Source: Rhodoferax sp.
GTDB lineage: Bacteria > Pseudomonadota > Gammaproteobacteria > Burkholderiales > Burkholderiaceae_C
Length of the DNA: 6,164 bases
Direction: 5' to 3'
Assembly (NCBI GenBank): GCA_021731215.1
Contig: JAKFXU010000194.1
Span: 1-6,164, forward strand
Positions 1-5,628 of the stretch are shown here, piece after piece. How positions within the stretch are numbered: the first letter of the stretch is position 1; each line of letters starts with the position of its first letter. A model generated the notes under the pieces. It ran no database searches and was not told the DNA's origin. It saw only the letters and a program-made list of their open reading frames with translations. The translations under genes and the position numbers were made by a program.

Positions 1-243
1 CATTTGATGCGTCAACTCTGCCACATCTGAAAAGCCGAAGGTGGCAGCTCCGCCCTTGACGGAATGGGCGCAGCGAAAAATGCCATTCAACTCTTCATCG
101 TCGGCGCTCTCAAGGTTCAGGCTGAGCAGCATGCGCTCCATCAGGTCGAGATTCTCCCCCGCCTCTTCAAAAAAAATCTGATAAAACTGCGTCAGGTCAA
201 AATCACCGCCTGAGCCACTGCCTTCTGGTTGCGCTTGCGCCAT
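1..243 (-). CDS. cheA: Chemotaxis histidine kinase CheA, N-terminal 81 residues (partial, runs off the left edge)
   Basis: CheA is the cytoplasmic kinase of the chemoreceptor arrays; it autophosphorylates on its N-terminal HPt domain and passes the phosphoryl group to CheY and CheB. Only the HPt part is visible here. The reading frame is open from the ATG at 243 to base 1. After a Gly/Ser/Gln-rich leader (residues 2-14) comes a helical HPt segment starting near FDLTQFYQIFFEEAGENL. The phospho-accepting motif AHSVKGGAATFGF follows, with His60 as the predicted phosphorylation site. The start is well supported: AGGAG at 250-254 sits 6 bases before the ATG. The gene follows cheY in the same direction after a 210-base gap. 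The P2, dimerisation, kinase and CheW-like domains must lie outside the window, so a different HPt protein cannot be fully excluded, but the cheY neighbour makes CheA much the best reading. Confidence 0.9.
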   Translation of the reverse strand, partial: MAQAQPEGSGSGGDFDLTQFYQIFFEEAGENLDLMERMLLSLNLESADDEELNGIFRCAHSVKGGAATFGFSDVAELTHQM

Positions 244-453
244 ATCAAACTCCTGTATTGCGTGTCTTCGCCCGAGCTGCGCCTAATAGCCAGACGCAGA
301 GGTATCGGAACAAAATGAAAGTGGTGGATTCGTGCTCAGGCCTAGGCGCAAACCGCAGACATAGCCATCGCTATGGCGAGGATTTGCAACGACGGCATGG
401 GTGCGAAGACGCGCTTTCATGTTTCGATATTTCTGAGTCTGGGTACCAGCGCC
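244..453. other. Non-coding gap between cheY and cheA
   Basis: This 210-base stretch separates the cheY stop from the cheA start, which is long for adjacent chemotaxis genes. I see no convincing gene: the short plus-strand frames here have no family resemblance and no good ribosome-binding site. It contains a 6-bp inverted repeat at 360-375 and, on the minus strand, a CCGATA core at 303-308 that resembles the -10 half of a flagellar sigma-28 promoter without a matching -35. It may hold a second promoter for cheA, but this is not demonstrated. Confidence 0.5.
360..375. repeat. Inverted repeat / small hairpin between cheY and cheA
   Basis: CATAGC and GCTATG form perfect 6-bp arms around a CATC loop. 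On the minus strand, the direction of cheY and cheA transcription, no T-run follows, so it is not a classical intrinsic terminator. It could be a weak attenuator, an operator or chance. Confidence 0.35.
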
Positions 454-816
454 TTACTTGATCACTTTTTTAATCACGTCGAGCAAGCGGGCCGGGTCAA
501 ACGGCTTGACCAGCCAGCCAGTGGCGCCGGCGGCGCGACCGGCCTGCTTCATCAGATCACTCGACTCCGTCGTCAACATCAGAATCGGGATGGTCTTGAA
601 CTGCGGGTGCTCGCGCAGCTTGCGGGTCAGACCCAGGCCGTCGAGCCGGGGCATGTTTTGGTCCGTCAGGACCAGATCGAACGACTGCATTTGCGCCTTT
701 TCATAGGCGTCCACGCCATCCACCGCTTCCACCACCTGATGACCGGCCCCGGTCAAGGTAAATGACACCATCTTGCGCATGGACGGCGAATCGTCAACCG
801 CGAGTATTAAAGACAT
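454..816 (-). CDS. cheY: Chemotaxis response regulator CheY (single receiver domain)
   Basis: This 120-residue protein is one complete receiver domain with no output domain, the usual CheY size. The acidic pocket is Asp8-Asp9 in AVDDSPSMRK. The phospho-acceptor is Asp52 in VLTDQNMPRLDG. The signalling Thr lies in LMLTTES (82/83), and the conserved Lys is 104 in LVKPFDP. Phosphorylated by CheA, CheY-P would bind FliM/FliN at the motor to change rotation. The start ATG at 814-816 is preceded by GGAG with a 6-base spacer. It lies 42 bases downstream of the CheZ-like gene and upstream of cheA on the same strand, which fits a chemotaxis role. The motif TTESSDLMKQAGRAAGATGW is typical of CheY proteins encoded beside cheA. 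Multiple CheY paralogues are common in this group, so whether this is the main motor-binding one is not known. Confidence 0.93.
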   Translation of the reverse strand: MSLILAVDDSPSMRKMVSFTLTGAGHQVVEAVDGVDAYEKAQMQSFDLVLTDQNMPRLDGLGLTRKLREHPQFKTIPILMLTTESSDLMKQAGRAAGATGWLVKPFDPARLLDVIKKVIK

Positions 817-858
817 GTGAAGCTCCGACTATTAGTGTTTTTGGTTAATGAAAACGGC

Positions 859-1302
859 CTAAAAAAGCTCAACCGACCCGGCCTGCATTTCGTCCTGCGT
901 GACCGGATTGGGACGCTCCGGAACTTCCGCCACAAACGGCACCGCCTCCCCGTCATCCAGACCCATCGACTCAGCCGCCAGTCGATAGGCGCAGCCCTGG
1001 AGTATCTTGCTGGTGTGCACGATCAACTGCGAGGCCATGTCCTGAAACTGCAACTCCGTAACGGCGGCCCGCAGCGAACTGCGCACGGCGTCGAGTTCTC
1101 TGGACGCCAGCAGCGCCGGTTCCGCCAGATTGGCATTGGCACTGGTAAAGCGCTCCAGCAGGTTTTCCATCGTATGCGCCAGCAGTCCATCCAGACGGTT
1201 CAAATCGTGCACCACCACCAGCAGCGAATCCTGCAACTCTGCCACCAGCATGACCGGCAATTGCACCGCAGGAACTGAAGATGTTGTCTGGTTTGCTTGC
1301 AT
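859..1302 (-). CDS. Short CheZ-like chemotaxis phosphatase family protein
   Basis: This is a predicted 147-residue, mostly helical soluble protein. Residues 20-100 read as long amphipathic helices, followed by a less ordered tail. The key stretch is TELQFQDMASQLI (82-94). It resembles the CheZ active-site helix, in which an Asp and a Gln four residues later (FQDLTGQ in enterobacteria) dephosphorylate CheY-P; the equivalents here would be Asp88 and Gln92. The C-terminus, TQDEMQAGSVELF, loosely recalls the CheY-binding tail of CheZ. The protein is clearly shorter than the roughly 214-residue enterobacterial CheZ. The ATG at 1302 is chosen because GGA (in GGATATAGGA) lies just upstream; a GTG at 1323 would add 7 residues. 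It is the first gene of the run and lies 42 bases before cheY, which supports a CheY-directed role. It could instead belong to a related helical family sharing the LQFQD motif. Confidence 0.6.
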   Translation of the reverse strand: MQANQTTSSVPAVQLPVMLVAELQDSLLVVVHDLNRLDGLLAHTMENLLERFTSANANLAEPALLASRELDAVRSSLRAAVTELQFQDMASQLIVHTSKILQGCAYRLAAESMGLDDGEAVPFVAEVPERPNPVTQDEMQAGSVELF

Positions 1303-1350
1303 TCCTATATCCAATCTCTGCACCGGGCAGCGTGCGGCTCACGGCTTTGT

Positions 1351-1388
1351 TTGGCCGCATTGGAATTATGCGGGAGGCCAAGCGGCCT
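1351..1388. repeat. Overlapping inverted repeats in the divergent region
   Basis: CCGCAT (1355-1360) and ATGCGG (1368-1373) are perfect arms around a 7-base AT-rich centre. The stem extends by TTGG (1351-1354) pairing with CCAA (1378-1381) across a 4-base bulge. A second palindrome, AGGCC-AAGC-GGCCT (1375-1388), overlaps its right side, so the two cannot form together. The element begins about 50 bases upstream of the CheZ-like start and about 115 upstream of the kinase start. It could be an operator or an RNA hairpin in a 5' leader. Confidence 0.45.
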
Positions 1389-1451
1389 AGTATTCCACAG
1401 TATTTCAACAATGCCGGGCGCAATCAGAACAAAAATCAGGCCCACCGGCCC

Positions 1452-1481
1452 GGCCTCCTGCAGCCGGCACCGGCTCAGGCC
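1452..1481. repeat. Inverted repeat just upstream of the kinase start
   Basis: AGCCGG (1462-1467) and CCGGCT (1470-1475) are separated by only two bases, giving a near-perfect 14-base palindrome. Outer arms GGCCT (1452-1456) and AGGCC (1477-1481) extend the symmetry with a 5-base offset on the left and 1 base on the right. Its right edge is 21 bases before the kinase ATG, a position where a bound repressor or a leader hairpin could affect expression. GC-rich palindromes also arise by chance in such DNA. Confidence 0.4.
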
Positions 1482-1502
1482 CGTCTTCGCAGATGGTGGA
1501 CA

Positions 1503-2654
1503 ATGGCGGCGTTCACCATGCTGCCAGAAGACTCCCCTCCCCGTCCATTGGGAATTCTGCACCTTGAGGATTGCGCCCTTGACCATGAGCTCGTGCGCCG
1601 GGCCTTGCACCAGTCGGGTGAACGCTGCGAGCTCGAACGGGTGGAAACCCTGGAAGAGTTCGGGCAGCGGGTGCAAGCGCCCAATTTTGACGTCATTCTG
1701 GCCGACTATCGACTGCCGGGTTTCACCGCGCTGGATGCCTGGCAGATCCTGCAACGGCAGGCCGAGCAACCGCCTTTTATATTGCTGTCCGGCGCCATCG
1801 GCGAGCCAGCCGCCGTAGCCGCCATCAAGCTCGGCATCAGCGACTACCTGGCCAAGGACGACCTCAGCCGGCTGGCGCAAATTATCCGCCGCGCCATGGA
1901 GCTGCACAGCATCCGGCGCGCCAAAGAGCAGGCTGATCTGGAACTGGCCCGGTCCGAGCGGCGGCTGGCCGATTTTGCCGAGCATTTGCAGACCACCATC
2001 GAGCAGGAGCGCGCCGCCATTGCGCGCGAAATTCATGACGACATTGGCGGCGCGCTGGCGGCGGTGCGCTTTGATCTGTCCTGGCTCGGCCGACACAGCA
2101 CCGATCCCGCCACGCAGGGACACATCAGCGCCGCCACCGAGATGCTGCAACACGCGCTGGAAGCGAGCCAGCGCATCATGATGAATCTGCGCCCTGCCAT
2201 TCTGGACCAGGGCTTGGTGGCGGCGGTGCAATGGCTGGCGGCCGGCTTCGCCAAGCGCACCGGCATCGCAACGACGGTGCACGCCGGGCCGCAAACCGCC
2301 GCTTGGTCCAAGGCGGTGCAGTTGGTCGCCTACCGCACGGCCCAGGAAGCCTTGACCAATATTGCCAAATACGCCGCTTGCGATCAAGTCACCATCGACC
2401 TGTCGGACACCGAGCAGGTGTTGACGCTGGAGGTCAAGGACAATGGCCGGGGCATTGCGCCGGCCGAACTCAGCAAACCCGAGGCGTTTGGCATCCGGGG
2501 CCTGCACGAACGCGCCAAGACCGTGGGCGGCTGGCTCGACGTCAGTACCCACCGCAACCGGGGCACTTCCATCATTCTTTCCGTGCCCCTGTCGCCCGCG
2601 CCTTCCGATACACAACAGGGAGCCGATTGGCATGATCCGCGTTATTCTTTGTGA
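1503..2654 (+). CDS. Soluble hybrid histidine kinase: N-terminal receiver, HisKA_3 and HATPase_c domains
   Basis: This 383-residue protein has no membrane segment. Residues 17-130 are a receiver domain: acidic residues Glu22-Asp23, phospho-acceptor Asp68 in ILADYRLPG, Ser96 in LLSG and Lys118 in YLAKDD. A charged helix, probably coiled coil (about 134-172), leads to a NarX/DegS-type HisKA_3 domain. Its likely autophosphorylation site is His178 in AREIHDDIGGALAAVR. The ATPase domain has an N box, QEALTNIAKYA (Asn286), a G1 box, DNGRGI (313-318), and a second glycine box, FGIRGLHERA (329-338). No PAS, GAF, HAMP or periplasmic sensor is present. HisKA_3 kinases normally signal to LuxR-type regulators, and one is encoded next, overlapping by 23 bases. 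The ATG at 1503 has GGTGGA just upstream; an in-frame ATG at 1518 is also possible and would remove 5 residues. The REC domain may take phosphate from another kinase. Specific input unknown. Confidence 0.88.
   Translation: MAAFTMLPEDSPPRPLGILHLEDCALDHELVRRALHQSGERCELERVETLEEFGQRVQAPNFDVILADYRLPGFTALDAWQILQRQAEQPPFILLSGAIGEPAAVAAIKLGISDYLAKDDLSRLAQIIRRAMELHSIRRAKEQADLELARSERRLADFAEHLQTTIEQERAAIAREIHDDIGGALAAVRFDLSWLGRHSTDPATQGHISAATEMLQHALEASQRIMMNLRPAILDQGLVAAVQWLAAGFAKRTGIATTVHAGPQTAAWSKAVQLVAYRTAQEALTNIAKYAACDQVTIDLSDTEQVLTLEVKDNGRGIAPAELSKPEAFGIRGLHERAKTVGGWLDVSTHRNRGTSIILSVPLSPAPSDTQQGADWHDPRYSL
2617..2622 (+). promoter_or_regulatory. Ribosome-binding site fixing the start of the LuxR-type regulator
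   Basis: AGGGAG lies 9 bases before the ATG at 2632 and inside the end of the kinase gene. It decides the start, because the same frame is open upstream to 2443 but codes for nothing recognisable there, whereas the receiver domain begins exactly at MIRVILCDDH. Confidence 0.75.
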
Positions 2655-3261
2655 CGACCACGCCATGGTGCGCCGCGGCATCCGGGAAACGCTGGCCGAG
2701 GCGGTCGATATTCAAGTCACCGCCGAAGCCGCCAGCTATGCCGAAGTGCGCGAGGCCATGCGCAGCGCAGCCTGTGACGTGCTGGTGCTCGACCTCAATC
2801 TGCCCGGCCGCGGCGGATTGGAGGTGTTGTCGAGCTTGCGCGAAGCCAGTTCGCCGATCAAGGTACTGATCGTTTCCATGTTTCCGGAAGACCAGTACGC
2901 CATTCGCTGTCTGCGCGCTGGCGCGCAAGGCTACCTGAACAAGGCCGGCGACCCGGCCGACCTGATCACCGCCGTGCGCACCGTCGCCCAGGGACGCAAG
3001 TACGTCACGTCCGCCGTCGCCCACATGCTGGTCGAGAGCCTGAGCACCCCAGAAAATACCACCCTGCATGCCGCGCTGTCAGAACGGGAGCTGCAGACCC
3101 TGCTGAAAATTGCCTCTGGCAAGCGCTTGTCCGACATCGCCGAAGAGTTGATGCTGAGCCCCAAAACCGTCAGCGTGTACCGCTCCCGCGTGCTGGAAAA
3201 ACTCAAACTCTCCAACAACGCCGAACTCACGGTGTACGCCATCCGCAATGAACTGGTTTAG
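2632..3261 (+). CDS. NarL/FixJ-family response regulator (receiver plus LuxR-type HTH)
   Basis: This 209-residue DNA-binding response regulator has an N-terminal receiver domain (about 1-118): acidic pocket Asp8-Asp9 in LCDDHAMVRRG, phospho-acceptor Asp54 in VLDLNLPGRGG, Ser82 in IVSMF and Lys104 in YLNKAGD. A linker leads to a LuxR-type helix-turn-helix at about 146-205, with LSERELQTLLKIASGK followed by DIAEELMLSPKTVSVYRSR, the recognition-helix region. The length is normal for the family and nothing is missing. It starts inside the end of the kinase gene, so the two are almost certainly co-transcribed and translationally coupled, and it is the natural phosphotransfer partner of that kinase. 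The target genes are not evident; the flanking flagellar and chemotaxis genes are candidates by position only. It converges on fliR. Confidence 0.93.
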   Translation: MIRVILCDDHAMVRRGIRETLAEAVDIQVTAEAASYAEVREAMRSAACDVLVLDLNLPGRGGLEVLSSLREASSPIKVLIVSMFPEDQYAIRCLRAGAQGYLNKAGDPADLITAVRTVAQGRKYVTSAVAHMLVESLSTPENTTLHAALSERELQTLLKIASGKRLSDIAEELMLSPKTVSVYRSRVLEKLKLSNNAELTVYAIRNELV

Positions 3262-3295
3262 GCCGCCGCGCCGGGCCGCCCCACTGAAATAGAGA

Positions 3296-3412
3296 CCCCA
3301 AGGGGCTGGAGCCCGCGGCTCCAAGCCTGCTTGAGCAGGCTTGGACGGGCGACAGAGGCGAAGCGTCTCGCGAGCCGCGGCCTGCAAGGCCTCGCGCAGT
3401 ACACGAAGTGAC
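3296..3412. repeat. Palindrome-rich element between convergent genes
   Basis: Within about 120 bases there are at least five inverted repeats: CCCC-AA-GGGG (3296-3305); TGGAGCC-CGC-GGCTCCA (3307-3323); a perfect 10-bp stem with a TTGA loop (3321-3344); GAGGCG-AAG-CGTCTC with one G-T pair (3355-3369); and CGCGA/TCGCG enclosing GGCCT-GCA-AGGCC (3369-3396). A weaker CAC-GAA-GTG follows at 3402-3410. In addition, CCGCGGCTC (3313-3321) is an exact reverse complement of GAGCCGCGG (3372-3380), so a long-range 9-bp stem can compete with the local hairpins. No protein-coding frame is credible here. It may be a bidirectional terminator or a REP-like extragenic repeat; copy number elsewhere in the genome cannot be judged from this window. 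Confidence 0.6.
3311..3350. terminator. Strong hairpin, candidate bidirectional terminator of the regulator and fliR transcripts
   Basis: CCAAGCCTGC and GCAGGCTTGG form a perfect 10-bp stem around TTGA (3321-3344). GCCCG (3311-3315) and CGGGC (3346-3350) add an outer stem across an asymmetric bulge. It lies 49 bases after the regulator stop and 90 bases after the fliR stop, between converging genes, where a shared terminator is expected. Neither strand shows a clean T-run directly after the stem, so termination may be Rho-assisted, or the hairpin may mainly protect 3' ends. Confidence 0.45.
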
Positions 3413-3440
3413 AAGCGTGGGGGCCGGGCTAGGTCTTGGC

Positions 3441-4208
3441 TCAGGTCCCGGCAAAAATGTCGATCACACGCTCCATCAGCGCCAGCATCGGCTGATCGAG
3501 CATCGGCAAGGTGGCCGCTATGCCGATCAGGCCGACCGTGAGCGTGATCGGAAAGCCGATCGCATAAATATTCATCTGCGGCGCCACCCGTGACACGATG
3601 CCAAGCGCCAGATTGACAAACATCAGCATGCCGACCATCGGCAAGGCAATCCACAGCGCGCTGGCAAACAAGTCGGTGCCCAGCTCATAGAGCTTCATTT
3701 TTTTCAAGGCTTCCAGAAAATTCTGATCCAGCGGAAAGGCGTCAAAGCTCTTGATCACGGCCATCATCACCAACAGGTGGCCGTTCATTACCACAAACAA
3801 GAAAGCGGCCAACTGACCAAAAAACCGCCCGACCGCGCTCGACTGGGTGTTGAGCGCGGGGTTGAAGAACGAGGCGAAGCCCAGACCCATTTGAAAACCG
3901 ACCACTTCGCCCGCCAATTCGACGGCGGCAAATACCAGGCGCACGGTAAAACCAATCGCCAGTCCAATGCCAACTTGCTGAATCACGGTGCCCAGGGCCT
4001 CGGGTGCGGCGATGCTGACGAGCGGTTGGCCCTGCAGGCTGGGTTGCGCCGCGAACGCAATGAAGAATGCCAGTGCAATTCTGGCGCGCAGCGGAAAAGC
4101 CTTGGAAGAAAAAATGGGGGCCGCGGTAAAAACCGCCAACACGCGCAGAAAAGGCCACAGGATGGGCGATATCCACGCCACCAACTGGGCCTCGGTCACC
4201 GAAATCAT
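3441..4208 (-). CDS. fliR: Flagellar biosynthetic protein FliR (export gate)
   Basis: FliR is an inner-membrane component of the flagellar type III export apparatus and forms the gate with FliP and FliQ. The 255-residue product matches the usual family length and is largely hydrophobic. Probable membrane segments lie near residues 10-30, 40-56, 72-95, 125-152, 180-205 and 215-237. FliR-like stretches include RVLAVFTAAPIFSSKAFPLR near the N-terminus, GEVVGFQMGLGFASFFNP in the middle and LALGIVSRVAPQMNIYAIGFP towards the C-terminus. The start ATG at 4208 lies 15 bases after the fliQ stop. The ribosome-binding site is weak (GGGCGG), which suggests coupling to fliQ translation. It is the last flagellar gene of this run: no flhB follows, and the palindrome-rich spacer comes next. 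A FliR/FlhB fusion is ruled out by the stop at 3441. Confidence 0.96.
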   Translation of the reverse strand: MISVTEAQLVAWISPILWPFLRVLAVFTAAPIFSSKAFPLRARIALAFFIAFAAQPSLQGQPLVSIAAPEALGTVIQQVGIGLAIGFTVRLVFAAVELAGEVVGFQMGLGFASFFNPALNTQSSAVGRFFGQLAAFLFVVMNGHLLVMMAVIKSFDAFPLDQNFLEALKKMKLYELGTDLFASALWIALPMVGMLMFVNLALGIVSRVAPQMNIYAIGFPITLTVGLIGIAATLPMLDQPMLALMERVIDIFAGT

Positions 4209-4223
4209 GACGCGCCGCCCGAC

Positions 4224-4493
4224 TCACATCACCGCGGAGGGAATGGCTTCAATGGTGCGGCGAATGTACTCCACCAGAATGTTCAGCATCCACGGCCCGG
4301 CCAGTGCAAAGACCACCATGGCTGCCACCAGTTTGGGTACAAAAGCCAGCGTCGCTTCATTGATCTGGGTGACCGCCTGGAACAGGCTGACCAGCAGGCC
4401 CACCAGCAGCACCACACCCAATACCGGTGCCGCCACCATCAGCAGCATGAACAAGGCTTCCTGCCCCATTGTCAAAACCATTTGTGCATTCAT
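4224..4493 (-). CDS. fliQ: Flagellar biosynthetic protein FliQ (export gate)
   Basis: This small inner-membrane subunit of the flagellar type III export gate packs around the FliP ring in several copies. The product has 89 residues, the normal FliQ size, with two long hydrophobic hairpin helices at about 14-38 and 50-75. The family's conserved loop, SLFQAVTQINEATLAFVPK, lies between them. The ATG at 4493 is preceded by GAGG with a 7-base spacer. That site overlaps the fliP stop codon, so fliP and fliQ are only 9 bases apart and probably translationally coupled. Virulence-type homologues (SctS) are similar, but the surrounding fli genes settle the assignment. Confidence 0.96.
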   Translation of the reverse strand: MNAQMVLTMGQEALFMLLMVAAPVLGVVLLVGLLVSLFQAVTQINEATLAFVPKLVAAMVVFALAGPWMLNILVEYIRRTIEAIPSAVM

Positions 4494-4502
4494 GGGCGAG
4501 CC

Positions 4503-5300
4503 TCAAGTAACAAAACTGGCGGCCAAGGAGCCAATCAGCAAATTCCAGCCGTCGGCCAGCACAAACAGCATGAGCTTGAACGGCAAGGCCACCAGCACCG
4601 GCGACAACATCATCATGCCCAGCGACATCAAGACACTGGCCACCACGATATCGATCACCAGAAAGGGAATGAAAATCATGAAGCCAATCTGGAACGCCGA
4701 TTTCAGTTCACTGGTCACAAACGCCGGCACCAAAACGCGCATCGGCACATTTTCAGCCGTGGCGCCCGGCTCCAGTTTGGCCAGCTTGGCGAACAGGGCG
4801 AGGTCCGACTGGCGCGTTTGCTTGCTCATGAACTGTCGCATCGGGGTTTCGGCTTTTTCCAGCGCCTGCTCAAAAGGAATGGAATTTTTGGTGTACGGCA
4901 GATAAGCCTCGCTGTAGACCTTGTCCAGCGTCGGCCCCATGACGAAGAACGTCAAAAAAAGCGACAGGCCAATGATCACCTGATTGGGCGGTGCGGACTG
5001 GGTGCCCAGGGCCTGGCGCAGCAATGAGAGCACGATCACAATGCGCGTGAACGAGGTCATCATGAGCAGAATCGCCGGCAAGAACGACAGTGCGGTAAAA
5101 AACAGCAAGGTCTGGATCGGCACCGAAAAGCTCACGCCGGACGGGCCGGAGCCGATCAACAAGGGCAACTGGCCGCCACTTTGGGCCAGCACGCTCGACT
5201 GCGCCACCAGCGCCAGCCCGGCCACGCCCAGCCGGCGCCAGCAGGCACCGCCTTGGCCGGCACGCCGGTCTTGAGCGCTCACACCCAGCGCCTGCCTCAT
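4503..5300 (-). CDS. fliP: Flagellar biosynthetic protein FliP (export gate)
   Basis: FliP forms the pentameric core of the flagellar protein-export gate in the inner membrane. The product has 265 residues. It has a signal-peptide-like N-terminus with a long charged n-region (1-23), a hydrophobic core [16 protein letters not shown] and possible cleavage after Ala39; FliP is known to be processed in enterobacteria. Two characteristic FliP stretches are visible: [17 protein letters not shown] (191-207) and [13 protein letters not shown] (240-252). Membrane segments lie near 62-95, 106-122, 202-222 and 224-250. The start ATG at 5300 overlaps the fliO stop as ATGA, so translation is probably coupled; no strong ribosome-binding site is seen. 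A GTG at 5282 would shorten the long n-region by 6 residues. The charged middle section (about 124-190) is the periplasmic domain expected for the family. Confidence 0.97.
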   Translation of the reverse strand: MRQALGVSAQDRRAGQGGACWRRLGVAGLALVAQSSVLAQSGGQLPLLIGSGPSGVSFSVPIQTLLFFTALSFLPAILLMMTSFTRIVIVLSLLRQALGTQSAPPNQVIIGLSLFLTFFVMGPTLDKVYSEAYLPYTKNSIPFEQALEKAETPMRQFMSKQTRQSDLALFAKLAKLEPGATAENVPMRVLVPAFVTSELKSAFQIGFMIFIPFLVIDIVVASVLMSLGMMMLSPVLVALPFKLMLFVLADGWNLLIGSLAASFVT

Positions 5301-5611
5301 GATGGCCCCGGCGTGCTTTGCAGCGCCGGACGTGCGCTGCCTGGGGTTTGCGCCTCAGGCGCGGCACTGTGCAGACAGGTAATGGCTTGCGCCGTGACGC
5401 CCAAAGTCAGCCAAACGCGCGCCCCCTCGGGCCCGACCTCGACCGTCACCACGCGTTGATGGGGGCCAACGGCCACGGCCGAAATAACGCGCGAGGTCGA
5501 ACTCAGACCAGTTGTCCCAGTGGCCCAGCGGCGTTGCAGCCACTTCAGCGCCAGCGGCGCCAACGCCAGCAGAACAACAAAGAGTCCGACCGAAATCAGG
5601 GTTTGCGTCAT
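5297..5611 (-). CDS. fliO: Flagellar biosynthesis protein FliO (FliP assembly factor)
   Basis: FliO is a small membrane protein that helps FliP assemble into the export gate. From the ATG at 5611 the product has 104 residues: a single membrane helix at about 5-25, a basic anchor KWLQRR and a small cytoplasmic domain. That domain contains [19 protein letters not shown] and [18 protein letters not shown], a pattern typical of FliO. The Pro/Ala-rich tail is probably disordered. I chose ATG 5611 because AAAGGGTGA (5620-5628) lies 8 bases upstream. A GTG at 5623 overlaps the fliN stop as GTGA and would add four residues, but has no properly spaced ribosome-binding site. FliO sequences diverge quickly, so the call rests partly on its position between fliN and fliP and on its length and topology. 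Confidence 0.9.
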   Translation of the reverse strand: MTQTLISVGLFVVLLALAPLALKWLQRRWATGTTGLSSTSRVISAVAVGPHQRVVTVEVGPEGARVWLTLGVTAQAITCLHSAAPEAQTPGSARPALQSTPGPS

Positions 5612-5619
5612 TGCCGCTG

Positions 5620-5628
5620 TCACCCTTT
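5620..5628 (-). promoter_or_regulatory. Ribosome-binding site deciding the fliO start
   Basis: AAAGGGTGA on the minus strand contains the fliN stop codon and lies 8 bases before ATG 5611. It favours that ATG over the overlapping GTG at 5623, for which this sequence would be directly adjacent and so badly spaced. Confidence 0.6.

Larger units (their letters stand above)
1303..1502. promoter_or_regulatory. Divergent intergenic region between the CheZ-like gene and the hybrid kinase
   Basis: Two oppositely oriented transcription units start at the ends of this 200-base stretch, so it should contain the kinase promoter and probably the promoter of the chemotaxis run. I could not identify convincing -35/-10 pairs, a sigma-28 site or a sigma-54 site on either strand. 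What is visible is a concentration of inverted repeats at 1351-1388 and 1452-1481, listed separately. An open frame continues upstream from the kinase to 1281 but shows no domain-like sequence, so I treat it as non-coding. Confidence 0.5.

Noticed and set aside
302..309. TCCGATAC on the minus strand as a flagellar sigma-28 promoter of cheA.
   Set aside because: The -10 core is good but the correctly spaced -35 position has no TAAA-like sequence, so it is not listed as a promoter.
258..461. A 67-codon plus-strand frame in the cheY-cheA gap.
   Set aside because: There is no ribosome-binding site of good spacing and no family-like sequence, and it runs into the 3' end of cheY antisense. I treat it as chance.
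1281..1502. Upstream in-frame extension of the hybrid kinase by 74 codons.
   Set aside because: The extension is low in domain-like content, crosses the divergent control region with its inverted repeats, and overlaps the start of the CheZ-like gene. The receiver domain begins shortly after the ATG at 1503.
1305..2681. A 458-codon open frame on the minus strand opposite the hybrid kinase.
   Set aside because: It shows no domain-like pattern and is fully antisense to a gene with intact receiver, HisKA_3 and ATPase motifs. Long antisense frames are common in GC-rich coding DNA.
3424..3451. CCGGG and CCCGG arms around the fliR stop as a terminator hairpin.
   Set aside because: The arms are only 5 bp with an 18-base loop and no T-run; the stronger hairpins at 3307-3396 are better candidates.
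3777..5027. A 416-codon open frame on the plus strand opposite fliP, fliQ and fliR.
   Set aside because: Its translation is rich in His, Gln, Arg and Asn with no recognisable domain, and it lies antisense to three unmistakable flagellar genes. It is a by-product of their codon bias.
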